A DNA stretch of 64,000 nt from Streptomyces sp. CBMA123 (GCF_014596465.1 NZ_MECK01000090.1:1-64000), one strand, 5' to 3'; numbered from the stretch's first letter, positions 1 through 7,741 are shown. Notes: generated by a model not told the origin, from the sequence alone. A program made the numbers and translations.

Positions 1-2
1 TC

Positions 3-299
3 GCGCCGCAGCTGGTGCGCGGCGCCCGGCGCAGCCCCGCCGCCGGGCGGGGCTCGCACGTGCTCGCCTGGGGGCGGCTGCCGGCCGACGGTAGGGCACC
101 CTCGGTGGTGTTCACCGGCGGACGGCGGCTGTTCCGCACCGTCCGGGCGGCGGCCGTCGCCGAGGTGGTCACGGTCGCCGGGTCGTTCTGGCTCGCCCTC
201 GCCCAGGGGCCGTACGACACCGTGCTGGTCGAGCACCCGGCGGGCGGGCCGGCCGAGCGGCTGACCCTGCAGCGGGTGCGGGAGGGGGTCGGCGCATGA
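3..299 (+). CDS. C-terminal part of an unidentified protein (cut by window edge)
   Basis: The reading frame is open to the left edge of the window, so the true start lies upstream or at one of the first GTG codons. The visible part of about 98 residues is Arg/Gly/Ala-rich with one hydrophobic stretch (roughly VVTVAGSFWLALAQG) and no recognised domain. Its stop overlaps the ATG of the next gene by four bases (ATGA), which indicates translational coupling and one transcript. I do not recognise the family. The weak point is the high GC content, which makes open frames common; the ATGA overlap with a plausible membrane protein is the main support. Confidence 0.5.
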   Translation, partial: APQLVRGARRSPAAGRGSHVLAWGRLPADGRAPSVVFTGGRRLFRTVRAAAVAEVVTVAGSFWLALAQGPYDTVLVEHPAGGPAERLTLQRVREGVGA

Positions 300-673
300 G
301 CATCGCCGTCGTCGCGGGCGCTCCCGGGTACGCCCTGCCGGAGCGGTTCCGGAAGCTGCCCCGGCTGGCCGCCCTCGGGCTGCTGCCCTGGCTGATGGTG
401 CTGGCCGTCAACCACGAGACCCCGTGGGTGGTGCTGGACCTCGTGGAGTTCGCCACCCTGCTCTCGCTGGACACCCTGCTGCGCCGGCACAGTGCCGCCG
501 CCCCCTGGCTGGGCGGGGCGGCGGCCCTGCTGCTGGCCGGCGACGCGCTGGCCGACATCGCCTGCGCCGGACCGGGGCACGCGGTGACGGCGGCGCTGAT
601 GATGGCGTGCTGCGTCGAACTGCCGCTGGCGGGCGTGTGCCTGCTGCTCGGGCGGGAGTCGATACGCGGCTGA
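296..673 (+). CDS. Small hypothetical integral membrane protein
   Basis: A 125-residue protein with about four hydrophobic segments (near residues 24-42, 45-63, 70-90 and 95-118), so probably a small polytopic inner-membrane protein. No catalytic motif or family signature is recognised. The ATG lies inside the stop region of the preceding gene, so the two are likely co-translated. It ends 107 bases before the convergent XRE-regulator gene; the space between is filled by a short tandem repeat. Function unknown. Confidence 0.6.
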   Translation: MSIAVVAGAPGYALPERFRKLPRLAALGLLPWLMVLAVNHETPWVVLDLVEFATLLSLDTLLRRHSAAAPWLGGAAALLLAGDALADIACAGPGHAVTAALMMACCVELPLAGVCLLLGRESIRG

Positions 674-683
674 GGCCGAGCGG

Positions 684-794
684 GTCACTGCCGAGCCGCC
701 ACTGCCGGGCAGTCACCGCTGGGCGGTCACTGCCGGGCCGGCACTGAGTGGTCACTGCCGAGCCGTCACTGCCGGGCGGGTCACTGCCGGGCGG
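684..794. repeat. Degenerate 14-15 bp tandem repeat running into the XRE gene stop codon
   Basis: About eight imperfect copies of a 14-15 bp unit of the form GTCACTGCCGGGCGG fill the space between two convergent genes. The last copy covers the stop codon (781-783) and final codons of the minus-strand XRE regulator. On that strand the copies read as repeated versions of the gene's own Pro-Ala-Arg-Gln-stop ending, as if the 3' end had been duplicated outward. Confidence 0.7.
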
Positions 795-1659
795 GCAGTT
801 TGCCCATCAGGACGCGGGTCTCCTCGTCCAGCGGGGTGTAGCTGATCATCCGCGTCCCGAGCCTGGGGCTCAGCCAGAAGTTGGTGTACTCGCAGCGCAG
901 CAGGCCCACGCCCGGCACCTGGAAGCGCTTGATCCCGTTGCCCGGCCGCATCACCTCGTGCCGCTGCCACTCCTCCTCGAAGTCCGGCGAGGCCTTGAGC
1001 AGCCGCGCCAGCAGCGCCTTCCAGGCCGGCTCGGCGGAGTGCTCGGCCATCGCGGCGCGGAACCGGGCCACCATGCCGAGGCGTTCCGTCCGGTAGTCGA
1101 TCAGCACCTCGCGGAAGCGCGAGGGGGTGAACGCCAGCCACATCAGGTTCCGCTCCTCCAGCGGCAGTTCACCCAGGTCGCCGACGATGGCGGTGTACGG
1201 CACGTTGTGCGCCAGGATGTCGTAGCGGGAGTTGACCAGCGCAGCCGGGTACGGCGCCATCTGCTCCAGCACCAGGCGCACGCTCGGGGTCACCGAGGGG
1301 CACTCCGTCACCGGCGCCGGATCGTCCGCGCCGGCCAGGGTGAACAGGTGCGCCCGCTCGCTCGGGTCCAGCAGCAGCGCCCGGGCCACCGCGTCCAGCA
1401 CCTGCACGGACACCTGGATGTCCCGCCCCTGCTCCAGCCACGTGTACCAGGTCACCCCGACGGCGGCCAGCTGCGCCACCTCCTCCCGGCGCAGCCCCGG
1501 GGTGCGGCGGCGCCCGGTCATCGGCAGGCCCATCTGCTCGGGCGCGATGCGCTCGCGACGGCTGCGCAGGAACGCCGCCAGGTCGTGCCGGCGGGCCTCG
1601 TCAGGAGTGCCGCGGTGCGGCCCGGCGGAACCGGGACGGGCTTGCGCGGCCGGGGTCAT
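781..1659 (-). CDS. XRE-family transcriptional regulator with MmyB-like ligand domain
   Basis: A DNA-binding regulator of about 292 residues. An N-terminal helix-turn-helix (roughly residues 28-95, including GLRREEVAQLAAVGVTWY and WLEQGR) is followed by the long C-terminal MmyB-type ligand-binding domain (about 110-285; YDILAHNVPYTAI, RNLMWLAFT and other PAS-like landmarks). This architecture is very common in actinobacteria, where such proteins usually repress an adjacent transporter or redox gene in response to a small molecule. The start chosen is the ATG at 1659, with GGGGAG about 10 bases upstream; in-frame ATGs at 1668 and 1680 are possible. The gene is divergent from an MFS exporter, and the shared intergenic region carries inverted repeats. 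The inducer is unknown. Confidence 0.9.
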   Translation of the reverse strand: MTPAAQARPGSAGPHRGTPDEARRHDLAAFLRSRRERIAPEQMGLPMTGRRRTPGLRREEVAQLAAVGVTWYTWLEQGRDIQVSVQVLDAVARALLLDPSERAHLFTLAGADDPAPVTECPSVTPSVRLVLEQMAPYPAALVNSRYDILAHNVPYTAIVGDLGELPLEERNLMWLAFTPSRFREVLIDYRTERLGMVARFRAAMAEHSAEPAWKALLARLLKASPDFEEEWQRHEVMRPGNGIKRFQVPGVGLLRCEYTNFWLSPRLGTRMISYTPLDEETRVLMGKLPARQ

Positions 1660-1701
1660 CAGGCTCATGCTCCCCAGCATGCGGCACGCCGGAGCCTGTT
1701 G

Positions 1702-1743
1702 CCAGGTACTTCTTATACCTGGATAACCACACTCTGGTACCAG
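1702..1743. promoter_or_regulatory. Candidate operator for the XRE regulator / MFS exporter pair
   Basis: Between the divergent genes are two inverted repeats built from the same core. CCAGGTA (1702-1708) pairs with TACCTGG (1716-1722), and the perfect palindrome CTGGTACCAG lies at 1734-1743. The shared half-site is CCAGGTA or CCAG-GTA. Position and symmetry suggest binding by the XRE regulator and joint control of both genes. This is inferred from sequence only. Confidence 0.55.
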
Positions 1744-1770
1744 GGTACGAGGCGGCGGATCGTATGACCC

Positions 1771-3234
1771 GTGACTCAACGACTCGCCGTCGCCCCGGCC
1801 CCGGTACGGACCGCCCCCGCTCCGCACTCCCCCTCCGCCTCCCCGCCCTCCTCCCCCTCGCTCGGCACCGCCGGGCTGGTCACCGTCCTGCTCGGGGCCT
1901 TCCTGCCGATGCTGGACTTCTTCATCGTCAACGTCGCCCTGCCCAGCATCGACGAGGACCTGGCCGCCGGACCGGCCGTCCTGGAACTCGTCGCGGCCGG
2001 CTACGGCATCGCCTTCGCCGTCCTGCTCGTCCTCGGCGGACGGCTCGGCGACATCTTCGGCCGCCGCCGGCTCTTCGTCGCCGGCGCCGCCGCCTTCGCC
2101 CTCACCTCGCTGGCCTGCGGACTCGCGCCCGACGCGTGGTCCCTGGTCGCCGCCCGGGCCGCCCAGGGCGCCTCATCCGCCCTGCTCATCCCCCAGGTGC
2201 TCGGCACCATCACCGCCGCCACCGACGGCGCCCGGCGCGGCCGCGCCCTCAGCGTCTACGGCGCGGTCGGCGGCATCTCCGTGGTGATCGGTCAGGTACT
2301 CGGCGGAATGCTGGTCGCCGCCGACCTGTTCGGCACCGGCTGGCGCTCGGTCTTCCTGCTGAACGTCCCGTTCGCGCTGCTCGCCGTGGTCCTCGCCGTC
2401 CGGTACGTGCCGGAGAGCCGGGCCACCCGGGCCGCCGCGGTCGACGTGCCCGGCACCGCCCTGCTCACCGCCACCCTGCTCTCGCTGCTCATCCCGCTGA
2501 TGGAGGGCCGCGCGGCCGGCTGGCCGCTCTGGTCCTGGGTGCTGCTCGCCCTCTTCCCGGTGTTCGCCGTCACCTTCGCCCTGGTCGAGCGGCGCGCCGA
2601 GCAGCGCGGAGCCACCCCACTGGTGCCGCCGTCCCTGCTGCGGATCCCCGAGATGCGGCGCGGCCTCGGCATCGCACTGCCCTACTTCGCCGGCTTCGGC
2701 GGGTTCATGTTCGTCATCGCCGTCGCCCTCCAGCAGGGCCTGCGGCTCGGCGTGGTCGCGGCCGGCTGGGCACTCGTCCCGATGGCCGTCGGCTTCTTCA
2801 CCGCCTCGCTCTCCGGCCCGCGACTGATCGGCCGCTGGGGCAGCCGGGTGCTCAGCGCCGGCGCCGTCATCCAGGCCCTCGGCCTCGCCACCATCGCGCT
2901 CACCGTCCTCGCCGACGCCGACCACTTCTCCCCGCTGCGGATGGCCCCCGGCGTCGCCCTCGCGGGCATCGGACAGGGCCTGATCGGCACCCCGCTGTTC
3001 CGGGTCGTCCTCGCCAAGGTGCCCGCCGACCGGGCCGGCGTCGGCAGCGGCGTCCTCGCCACCGGCCAGCAGTCCAGCCTCGCCCTCGGCGTCGCCACCC
3101 TCGGCACCCTCTACCTGTCCCTCTCCCCCAGCCTCGGCATGGGCCGCGCGCTCGCCATCTGCCTCGGCATCCAGCTGCTGGGCTCCTTCACCGTGCTGTA
3201 CCTGACCACCCGCCTGCCCCGCTCCATCGGCTGA
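1771..3234 (+). CDS. MFS drug exporter, DHA2 (14-TMS, EmrB/QacA-like) family
   Basis: A proton-driven multidrug exporter of 487 residues in the inner membrane. Helix 1 carries the DHA2 signature (MLDFFIVNVALPSI, about residues 48-62). The motif-A loop GGRLGDIFGRRRLFV follows helix 2, and the alternation of hydrophobic segments fits 14 membrane spans, the usual number and length for this family. The start is the GTG at 1771. An overlapping ATG at 1764 is in another frame and opens a non-coding frame. It is divergent from the XRE regulator, which probably represses it, and is followed by a strong hairpin. The substrate cannot be deduced. Confidence 0.92.
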   Translation: MTQRLAVAPAPVRTAPAPHSPSASPPSSPSLGTAGLVTVLLGAFLPMLDFFIVNVALPSIDEDLAAGPAVLELVAAGYGIAFAVLLVLGGRLGDIFGRRRLFVAGAAAFALTSLACGLAPDAWSLVAARAAQGASSALLIPQVLGTITAATDGARRGRALSVYGAVGGISVVIGQVLGGMLVAADLFGTGWRSVFLLNVPFALLAVVLAVRYVPESRATRAAAVDVPGTALLTATLLSLLIPLMEGRAAGWPLWSWVLLALFPVFAVTFALVERRAEQRGATPLVPPSLLRIPEMRRGLGIALPYFAGFGGFMFVIAVALQQGLRLGVVAAGWALVPMAVGFFTASLSGPRLIGRWGSRVLSAGAVIQALGLATIALTVLADADHFSPLRMAPGVALAGIGQGLIGTPLFRVVLAKVPADRAGVGSGVLATGQQSSLALGVATLGTLYLSLSPSLGMGRALAICLGIQLLGSFTVLYLTTRLPRSIG

Positions 3235-3267
3235 GCCACCCGGGCCTGTGGGCCCAGGGCGACGACG

Positions 3268-3308
3268 CGACGGCCCCGCGACCGGTCCCTCCGGTCGCGG
3301 GGCCGTCG
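3268..3308. terminator. Terminator-like hairpin after the DHA2 exporter
   Basis: A perfect 18-bp stem (3268-3285 with 3291-3308) and a 5-base loop, followed by a short pyrimidine-rich stretch, 34 bases after the exporter stop. It probably ends the exporter transcript and may also act on the convergent MerR gene. Confidence 0.8.
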
Positions 3309-3327
3309 TCGTCCCCTCTTTTCGACT

Positions 3328-3407
3328 CTTCTCGACCCGACCGGCGAGTCAGGTCTTCTCGGCCCGACCGGTGCGTCAGGTCTTTCGGCCCGACCGCCGC
3401 GTCAGGC
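3328..3407. repeat. Three 26-27 bp tandem repeats overlapping the merR stop codon
   Basis: Copies lie at 3328-3354, 3355-3381 and 3382-3407 and share the core CGGCCCGACCG...GCGTCAGG. The third copy spans the stop codon of the minus-strand MerR gene (3402-3404), and each copy preserves a stop-like TCA on this strand. The arrangement resembles that at 684-794 and 51653-51725. Confidence 0.75.
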
Positions 3408-3764
3408 GAGCTGCTTGACCACGGCCAGGTACTCGACGATGGCGTCCCGGTTGCGGGTCAGGCACTGGATCCGGCGGGTCATCCGCTCCGTCTCGCCCTC
3501 CAGGGTGTCGAGCATCTCCGGGGTGGCGTCGGCGAAGTGGATCGTCCGCGGGGCGTCCAGGCAGGGCAGGATCTGCTTGATGATCCGGGTCGGCAGCCCC
3601 GCGTCCAGCAGCCCGCGGATCTGGAGCACCCGGTCCACCAGACGGTCGTCGTAGTCGCGGTAGCCGTTCGCCTCGCGGCGCGGGAAGATCAGGCCCTGCT
3701 GCTCGTAGTAGCGCAGCAGTCGCGGAGCCGTCTCCGTCCGCCGGGCCAGTTCGCCGATCCGCAT
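3402..3764 (-). CDS. MerR-family transcriptional regulator
   Basis: A 120-residue MerR regulator. The winged helix-turn-helix is at residues 1-40 (MRIGELARRTETAPRLLRYY), then the EQQGLI wing and a C-terminal dimerisation helix (about 78-118). It has no C-terminal effector domain and no conserved Cys pair or Cys cluster of metal or redox sensors, so the signal is probably an organic compound. The start ATG at 3764 is preceded by GAGGGTGG at a good distance. It is divergent from an MFS exporter, with a perfect inverted repeat between them, the usual arrangement for a MerR activator/repressor of an efflux gene. Confidence 0.93.
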   Translation of the reverse strand: MRIGELARRTETAPRLLRYYEQQGLIFPRREANGYRDYDDRLVDRVLQIRGLLDAGLPTRIIKQILPCLDAPRTIHFADATPEMLDTLEGETERMTRRIQCLTRNRDAIVEYLAVVKQLA

Positions 3765-3806
3765 GTGACCACCCTCACGTCCGGACCGGGCCGCCCCGGC
3801 TGGACC

Positions 3807-3822
3807 TTGACATGGATGTCAA
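3807..3822. promoter_or_regulatory. Palindromic operator for the MerR regulator
   Basis: TTGACATGGATGTCAA, a perfect 7-2-7 inverted repeat, lies between the divergent merR and MFS genes. Each half contains TTGACA, a canonical -35 hexamer, on one strand. MerR regulators classically bind a dyad overlapping the promoter they control. The site lies 17 bases upstream of the chosen MFS start codon. Confidence 0.7.
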
Positions 3823-3839
3823 CGATAGACGATCGGCCC

Positions 3840-5069
3840 ATGCCGACGAATCAACTCCCGTCCCCCGCGTCCCCGATGACGGCCCCGACCGCCGCCCGGG
3901 GCGCGCCCCCGGCCCGGCTGCCCTGGTCCGCGCTGCTGGCCCTGAGCACCGGCGGGTTCGTCACCCTGATGACCGAGGCCCTGCCCGCCGGCGTCCTGCC
4001 CGCCATGAGCGCCGACCTCGGCGTCAGCCAGTCCGGCGCCGGGCAGTCCGTCACCCTCTACGCGGTCGGCTCCATCGTGGCCGCCATCCCGCTGACCGCC
4101 GCCACCGCCCGCCGGCCGCGCAAACAGCTGCTGCTCCTCGCCGTCGGCGGCTTCACCCTCGCCAACGCGGTGACCGCCGTCTCCGGGAACTACCCGCTCA
4201 CCATGGCCGCGCGGTTCGCGGCCGGACTGGTCGCCGGAATGCTCTGGGCGCTGCTGGCCGGGTACGCCCGCGGCATCGTCGCACCCGAACAGCGCGGACG
4301 GGCCATGGCGGTGGCGATGAGCGGCGCCACGGTCGCCCTGTCGGTGGGGGTGCCGGCCGGCACCCTGCTCGCCGGGGCCGCCGGGTGGCGGGTCGCCTTC
4401 GGGCTGATGAGCGTCATCGCGCTCGCCCTGGTCGGATGGATCGCTGCGGCCGTCCCGCCGGCCCCCGGCCAGGCCGGACAGGACCGGCTACCGCTCCGGC
4501 AGGTGCTGCGGATCCCGGGCGTCGGCGCCGTCCTGGCCGTCACCGCGGCCGTCGTCCTCGCCCACAACATCCTCTACACCTACGTCGCGGCGCTGCTCGA
4601 ACCACTGCACCTGGGCGGACGGGCCGACACCGTCCTGCTCGTCCTCGGCCTGGCCTCACTGGTGAGCATCGCCGCCACCGGGGCCCTGATCGACCGGCAC
4701 CTGCGCACCCTCACGCTCACCGCCTGCGTCCTCGTCGCCGCCGCGGCGCTGACCCTCGCCGCCGCCCTGCTCGGCACGGCGTCCTGGCCGGTCTACGCCG
4801 CGGCCACGATCTGGGGCCTCGGCTTCGGCGGCGTCGCCACCCTGCTGCAGACCGCCGTCGCCGACGCCGCCGACACCGCGGCCGACCTCGCCCAGTCCCT
4901 GCTGGTCACCTGCTGGAACCTCGGCATCGCCGCCGCCGCATCCGCCGGCGGGCTCCTCCTCGCCCACGCCGGGCCGCAGTCCCTGCCCTGGTCGGCACTG
5001 GCTCTGCTGGGCATCGCCCTGGCGGTCACGGTGGCGGCCCGCCGGCACGGCTTCCCGGGGCGGCGGTGA
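3840..5069 (+). CDS. MFS exporter, DHA1 (12-TMS, AraJ/YdhP-like) family
   Basis: A 409-residue inner-membrane exporter. Helix 1 has the TEALPAGVLPAMSADLGVS signature of the sugar-efflux/arabinose-efflux-like DHA1 branch, with a Arg/Lys-rich loop (TARRPRKQ) after helix 2. About twelve hydrophobic spans are visible, the normal size for the family. I chose the ATG at 3840 because the alternative in-frame ATG at 3816 lies inside the operator palindrome. No clear Shine-Dalgarno precedes either. It is divergent from and probably controlled by the MerR regulator. The substrate is unknown. Confidence 0.9.
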   Translation: MPTNQLPSPASPMTAPTAARGAPPARLPWSALLALSTGGFVTLMTEALPAGVLPAMSADLGVSQSGAGQSVTLYAVGSIVAAIPLTAATARRPRKQLLLLAVGGFTLANAVTAVSGNYPLTMAARFAAGLVAGMLWALLAGYARGIVAPEQRGRAMAVAMSGATVALSVGVPAGTLLAGAAGWRVAFGLMSVIALALVGWIAAAVPPAPGQAGQDRLPLRQVLRIPGVGAVLAVTAAVVLAHNILYTYVAALLEPLHLGGRADTVLLVLGLASLVSIAATGALIDRHLRTLTLTACVLVAAAALTLAAALLGTASWPVYAAATIWGLGFGGVATLLQTAVADAADTAADLAQSLLVTCWNLGIAAAASAGGLLLAHAGPQSLPWSALALLGIALAVTVAARRHGFPGRR

Positions 5070-5137
5070 CGCTCGTCAGAGTGAAGTCGACGCACGCTGC
5101 TCACCACCGCCGCACGACCGGCCCTACCGTGAGTCGT

Positions 5138-5431
5138 ATGACAGCCGGAGTTCCCATCCGGCAGCTCCAGCAGCACGCCAGCGAACTGATCGACCGGGTC
5201 GCGGCCGGCGAGCGCGTCGAGATCACCCGCAATGGGCGCCTGATCGCCGTACTGCCGCCACCCGACCCCGAGCAGCGGGTACTGGAGGACCTCGTACGCG
5301 ACGGCACCATCGCCCCGGAGAACGCCGCCACCGCGCGCGGGCTGGCCGACTGGGTCCCGCCCGTGGTCGATGTCCAGCTCCCGTCGGCCAGCGAGGCCCT
5401 GCACAGGATGCGCGAGGAAGAAGACCGTTGA
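5138..5431 (+). CDS. Phd/YefM-type antitoxin
   Basis: A 97-residue protein. The N-terminal domain (about residues 5-45: PIRQLQQHASELIDRVAAGE, then VEITRNGRLIAVLPP) is the Phd/YefM/VapB DNA-binding fold. The acidic C-terminal tail (SEALHRMREEEDR) is of the type that wraps around and inhibits a toxin. The stop overlaps the start of a PIN-toxin reading frame by four bases, the normal antitoxin-toxin order. An in-frame GTG at 5129 is another possible start. Because the toxin is truncated, the antitoxin may now be only a repressor or a relic, or it may protect against a related toxin elsewhere. Confidence 0.88.
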   Translation: MTAGVPIRQLQQHASELIDRVAAGERVEITRNGRLIAVLPPPDPEQRVLEDLVRDGTIAPENAATARGLADWVPPVVDVQLPSASEALHRMREEEDR

Positions 5432-5550
5432 TCTACCTCGACTCCTGCGCGATCCTCAAGCTCCTGCTCCCGGAGACCGAATCCGCCGCGCTCCGCACGT
5501 ATCTCTCCTCGCACGGCTCCGAGGGCCATGCGACAAGCGCGCTGGTGACA
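5428..5550 (+). pseudogene. Truncated PIN-domain (VapC-like) toxin
   Basis: From a TTG start overlapping the antitoxin stop, about 41 residues match the start of a PIN ribonuclease: IYLDSCAILKLLLPE holds the first catalytic acid (Asp at residue 5), then an ESAALRTYL helix and HATSALVT. A normal VapC toxin is 125-140 residues, with three further acidic active-site residues. Here the match stops at the place where the second conserved acid should follow, and the frame continues as Arg/Pro-rich sequence to 5688. A 13-bp-stem hairpin lies 14 bases further on. The catalytic centre is incomplete, so the toxin should be inactive. Confidence 0.75.
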
Positions 5551-5563
5551 TGCCGATCACCTC

Positions 5564-5594
5564 GCCGGGCTCGGCCCTGGAGGCCGAGCCCGGC
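5564..5594. terminator. Terminator-like hairpin after the vapC remnant
   Basis: A perfect 13-bp stem (5564-5576 with 5582-5594) and a 5-base loop lie between the toxin remnant and a convergent hydrolase gene. It could stop transcription from both sides. Confidence 0.7.
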
Positions 5595-5644
5595 ACCACC
5601 TCCGGGTAGCCACCGGTGGTGGCCGGGCCGGCGGCGTTCGACGC

Positions 5645-6235
5645 TCAGTCGTCCAGCGCGCCGAGGAAGGTGTCCAGGCGGGCGATGACCGCCCGCAGGA
5701 GGTCGACCGATCCGAGGGTGTCGTCCGGCAGTTCGAGGCTGTGGTCGGCGGCGGGCAGCTCCAGGACGTGGTGGCCGGTGGAGTCGGCGACGGCGCGGTC
5801 CCAGAGCTTGTCGGCGCCGCCGCCGACCAGGAGGGTCGGCGCCGAGGCCCGGTGGAGGGCGTGGGCCACGTGGTCGAGGGTCAGTACGGGGGTGAGCCAG
5901 GCGGCCGCGAGTCCGCGGTCGGCGGCGAGGCCCGCGGCGAAGGAGGCCAGTGACTTGCCGACCAGCAGTCGGCAGGCGCCGCCCTCGGCGTCGACGGCTT
6001 CGCCGACCTGCCGCTCCACCCAGGCGACCTGCCGCTCCTTTGTGAACTCAAGGAAGCAGTCCGGGAGTTGCCACCACAGCTCACGAACCGTCCAGCCGTG
6101 CCGCAGCAGCACCGAGCAGGCGAAGTGCAGCAGCGGCCGGGCGGGCGAGTAGCCGCCGCCGGGGACGATCAGTGCGACCCGGTCCGGGTCGCCGTCGAAG
6201 CGGGTGGGGAGGGTCAGCGCGGAGGGAGTGGGCAC
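5645..6235 (-). CDS. Alpha/beta hydrolase-fold protein
   Basis: A 196-residue protein. An early VALIVPGGGYSPARPLLHF segment looks like the beta-3 strand and oxyanion loop of the alpha/beta hydrolase fold. A LVGKSLASFAAG nucleophile elbow (G-K-S-L-A, Ser near residue 94) follows, with an acid region VGGGADKLWD and a late His in LPAADHSLELPDD. All three triad positions are therefore present. It is shorter than most esterases, like the small KANL3/Tex30 or dienelactone-hydrolase-like proteins. Substrate unknown. It lies 51 bases from, and on the same strand as, the upstream MFS gene, so both may be co-transcribed. Confidence 0.8.
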   Translation of the reverse strand: MPTPSALTLPTRFDGDPDRVALIVPGGGYSPARPLLHFACSVLLRHGWTVRELWWQLPDCFLEFTKERQVAWVERQVGEAVDAEGGACRLLVGKSLASFAAGLAADRGLAAAWLTPVLTLDHVAHALHRASAPTLLVGGGADKLWDRAVADSTGHHVLELPAADHSLELPDDTLGSVDLLRAVIARLDTFLGALDD

Positions 6236-6286
6236 GACCCGCAGGCTACCTCCCGAACCGCTCTACCCGGCGGGGCTGCTGTCGCG

Positions 6287-7573
6287 TCACGCCGGGCTCT
6301 CCCCGGACAGCGCCGGTCGGGGCCGGGCGGTGACCACGGCCAGGGTGCCCGCCAGGGCGATCGCAGCGAACACGGCCAGCGCCCCGGTGGTGCCGATCGC
6401 GCCGGCCAGCGTGCCGCCCAACAACGCGCCGACCGGCATGACGAGTTGGCCGATCGAGCGGGACAGGCCGAGCACCCGGCCCAACTGCTCGGGCGGGGAG
6501 AGCTGTTGCTGCAAAGTCACCCAACTGACGCTCCAGACCGTCGCACAGAAGCCGAACACCGCCTGGTAGGCGATCAGCACCGGGAGCGCGGCCCCCAGTG
6601 AGGCCAGCGGGATCAGGAACAGCGCGGTGGCGGCGAGCGGGCCGAAGACCGGGATCACCCTGGTCAGGCCGATCCGCCGGATCACCCGCCGGGCGGTGAG
6701 CACGGCGGTCACCGCGGCGATGCTGTAGACGGCCTGGGTCAGACCGAGTTCGCCGGGGCCCAAGTCCACGACCTGGTAGGCGAAGTAGGCGAACAGGCCG
6801 GCCAGCCCGGCCCCGCCCAGGTTGAGCGCGGCCGCGGCGACGGCGAGCCGGGCCAGCAGCGGCTGGTCGCGCAGCACGCCGATGCCCTCCCGCAGCGACT
6901 CGGCGATGCCGGGGCGTGCGGCGGGCCGCTCCGGCCCCTCGCCGCGCCGGAGCCGGAGCCGGCCCCGGGGCCGGAGCAGGCTCATGGCCAGTGCGGACAG
7001 TCCGTAGCTGATCGCGTCCGCGACCATCGCGGTCGCCGCCCCCACCGCCTGCACCAGGGCGGACGCCAGCCCGGGGCCGGCGATCTGGCCGACCGAACGG
7101 GCCCCGGCCAGCTTCGCGTTGACCCCCACCAGGCCGTCCTTGGACACGAAGTCCGCCACCACGGTCGGCACCGCGATGGCGGACACCCCGCCCAACGCCC
7201 CGGAGACCGCCGCGACCGCGTAGAGGTGGACCAGGGTCAGCGCGTCGGCGGCGTGCGCCAGCGGGACGGTGGCGATGAGCAGCAGTTGCAGGACGTCCAC
7301 CGCGACCAGCAGCCGCCGGCGAGAGGCGACCCGGTCCACCAGCACCCCCGCGAACGGCCCGGTCAGCCCCTGCGCCCCGTACTCCAGCGCGAAGAGCAGC
7401 GAGGCCGCCAACGGTCCGGCGCCCAGGAGCAGGATCGCCAGCGCGGGCAGGGCCAGCGCCGTGACCTGGGTGCCCGCCACGCTGACGCCCTGCGCGAACA
7501 TCAGCGCGGGGACCGCGCTCCGCGCGGGTGGCGTAGCGGCCACCGCGGTGCGCCCTGCACCATCATCTGCCAT
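6287..7573 (-). CDS. MFS transporter, EntS-like (MFS_3) family
   Basis: A 428-residue exporter with about 12 hydrophobic spans. It has the ALEYGAQGLTGPFAGVLVDRVASRRRLL motif-A region (given here in pieces: QGLTGPFAGVLVDR, then ASRRRLL) and the GPGLASALVQAVGAATAMVAD helix typical of the enterobactin-exporter-like branch. The ATG at 7573 is preferred over a TTG nine bases upstream. No regulator is adjacent; the downstream hydrolase gene is close and on the same strand. The family includes siderophore and macrolide exporters, but nothing here identifies the cargo. Confidence 0.88.
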   Translation of the reverse strand: MADDGAGRTAVAATPPARSAVPALMFAQGVSVAGTQVTALALPALAILLLGAGPLAASLLFALEYGAQGLTGPFAGVLVDRVASRRRLLVAVDVLQLLLIATVPLAHAADALTLVHLYAVAAVSGALGGVSAIAVPTVVADFVSKDGLVGVNAKLAGARSVGQIAGPGLASALVQAVGAATAMVADAISYGLSALAMSLLRPRGRLRLRRGEGPERPAARPGIAESLREGIGVLRDQPLLARLAVAAAALNLGGAGLAGLFAYFAYQVVDLGPGELGLTQAVYSIAAVTAVLTARRVIRRIGLTRVIPVFGPLAATALFLIPLASLGAALPVLIAYQAVFGFCATVWSVSWVTLQQQLSPPEQLGRVLGLSRSIGQLVMPVGALLGGTLAGAIGTTGALAVFAAIALAGTLAVVTARPRPALSGESPA

Positions 7574-7642
7574 GCGCTCCAAGCTACTTCACGTCACCGC
7601 CGGAGCGACCGGGCGGCCCGCCCCTGGGAGCCGTCACGGCTG

Positions 7643-7741
7643 CGCCGGGAGTTCCAGGAGCAGTGGACCGCGATCCGCGAACAGGCGCCGGACCTCTCCC
7701 TCATCCGCACCTTCGACTCCCCCGAAGCACTCCCGGCCTGA
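7643..7741 (+). pseudogene. Possible 3' remnant of an unidentified gene
   Basis: In the gap between the MFS gene and the PLP lyase, a plus-strand frame ends in about 32 residues with natural amino-acid composition (EFQEQWTAIREQAPDLSLI followed by an acidic, Pro-rich end) and a TGA stop. Its codons have G/C in the third position like real genes nearby. Upstream of this the frame runs antisense through the MFS gene, so there is no credible start. It reads like the tail of a gene whose front was lost. The family is not recognised. Confidence 0.3.

Noticed and set aside
3328-3407. Three near-identical 27-bp repeats as a CRISPR remnant
   Set aside because: The copies are contiguous with no spacers, overlap a stop codon, and no cas gene is present.
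3816-3842. Upstream in-frame ATG at 3816 as the start of the DHA1 exporter
   Set aside because: It lies within the MerR palindrome and would leave no room for a promoter; the ATG at 3840 is better.
1764-5069. One long frame joining the region of the DHA2 gene to the DHA1 exporter
   Set aside because: The first two thirds are an out-of-frame reading of the DHA2 gene and the merR region; only the part from 3840 is protein-like.
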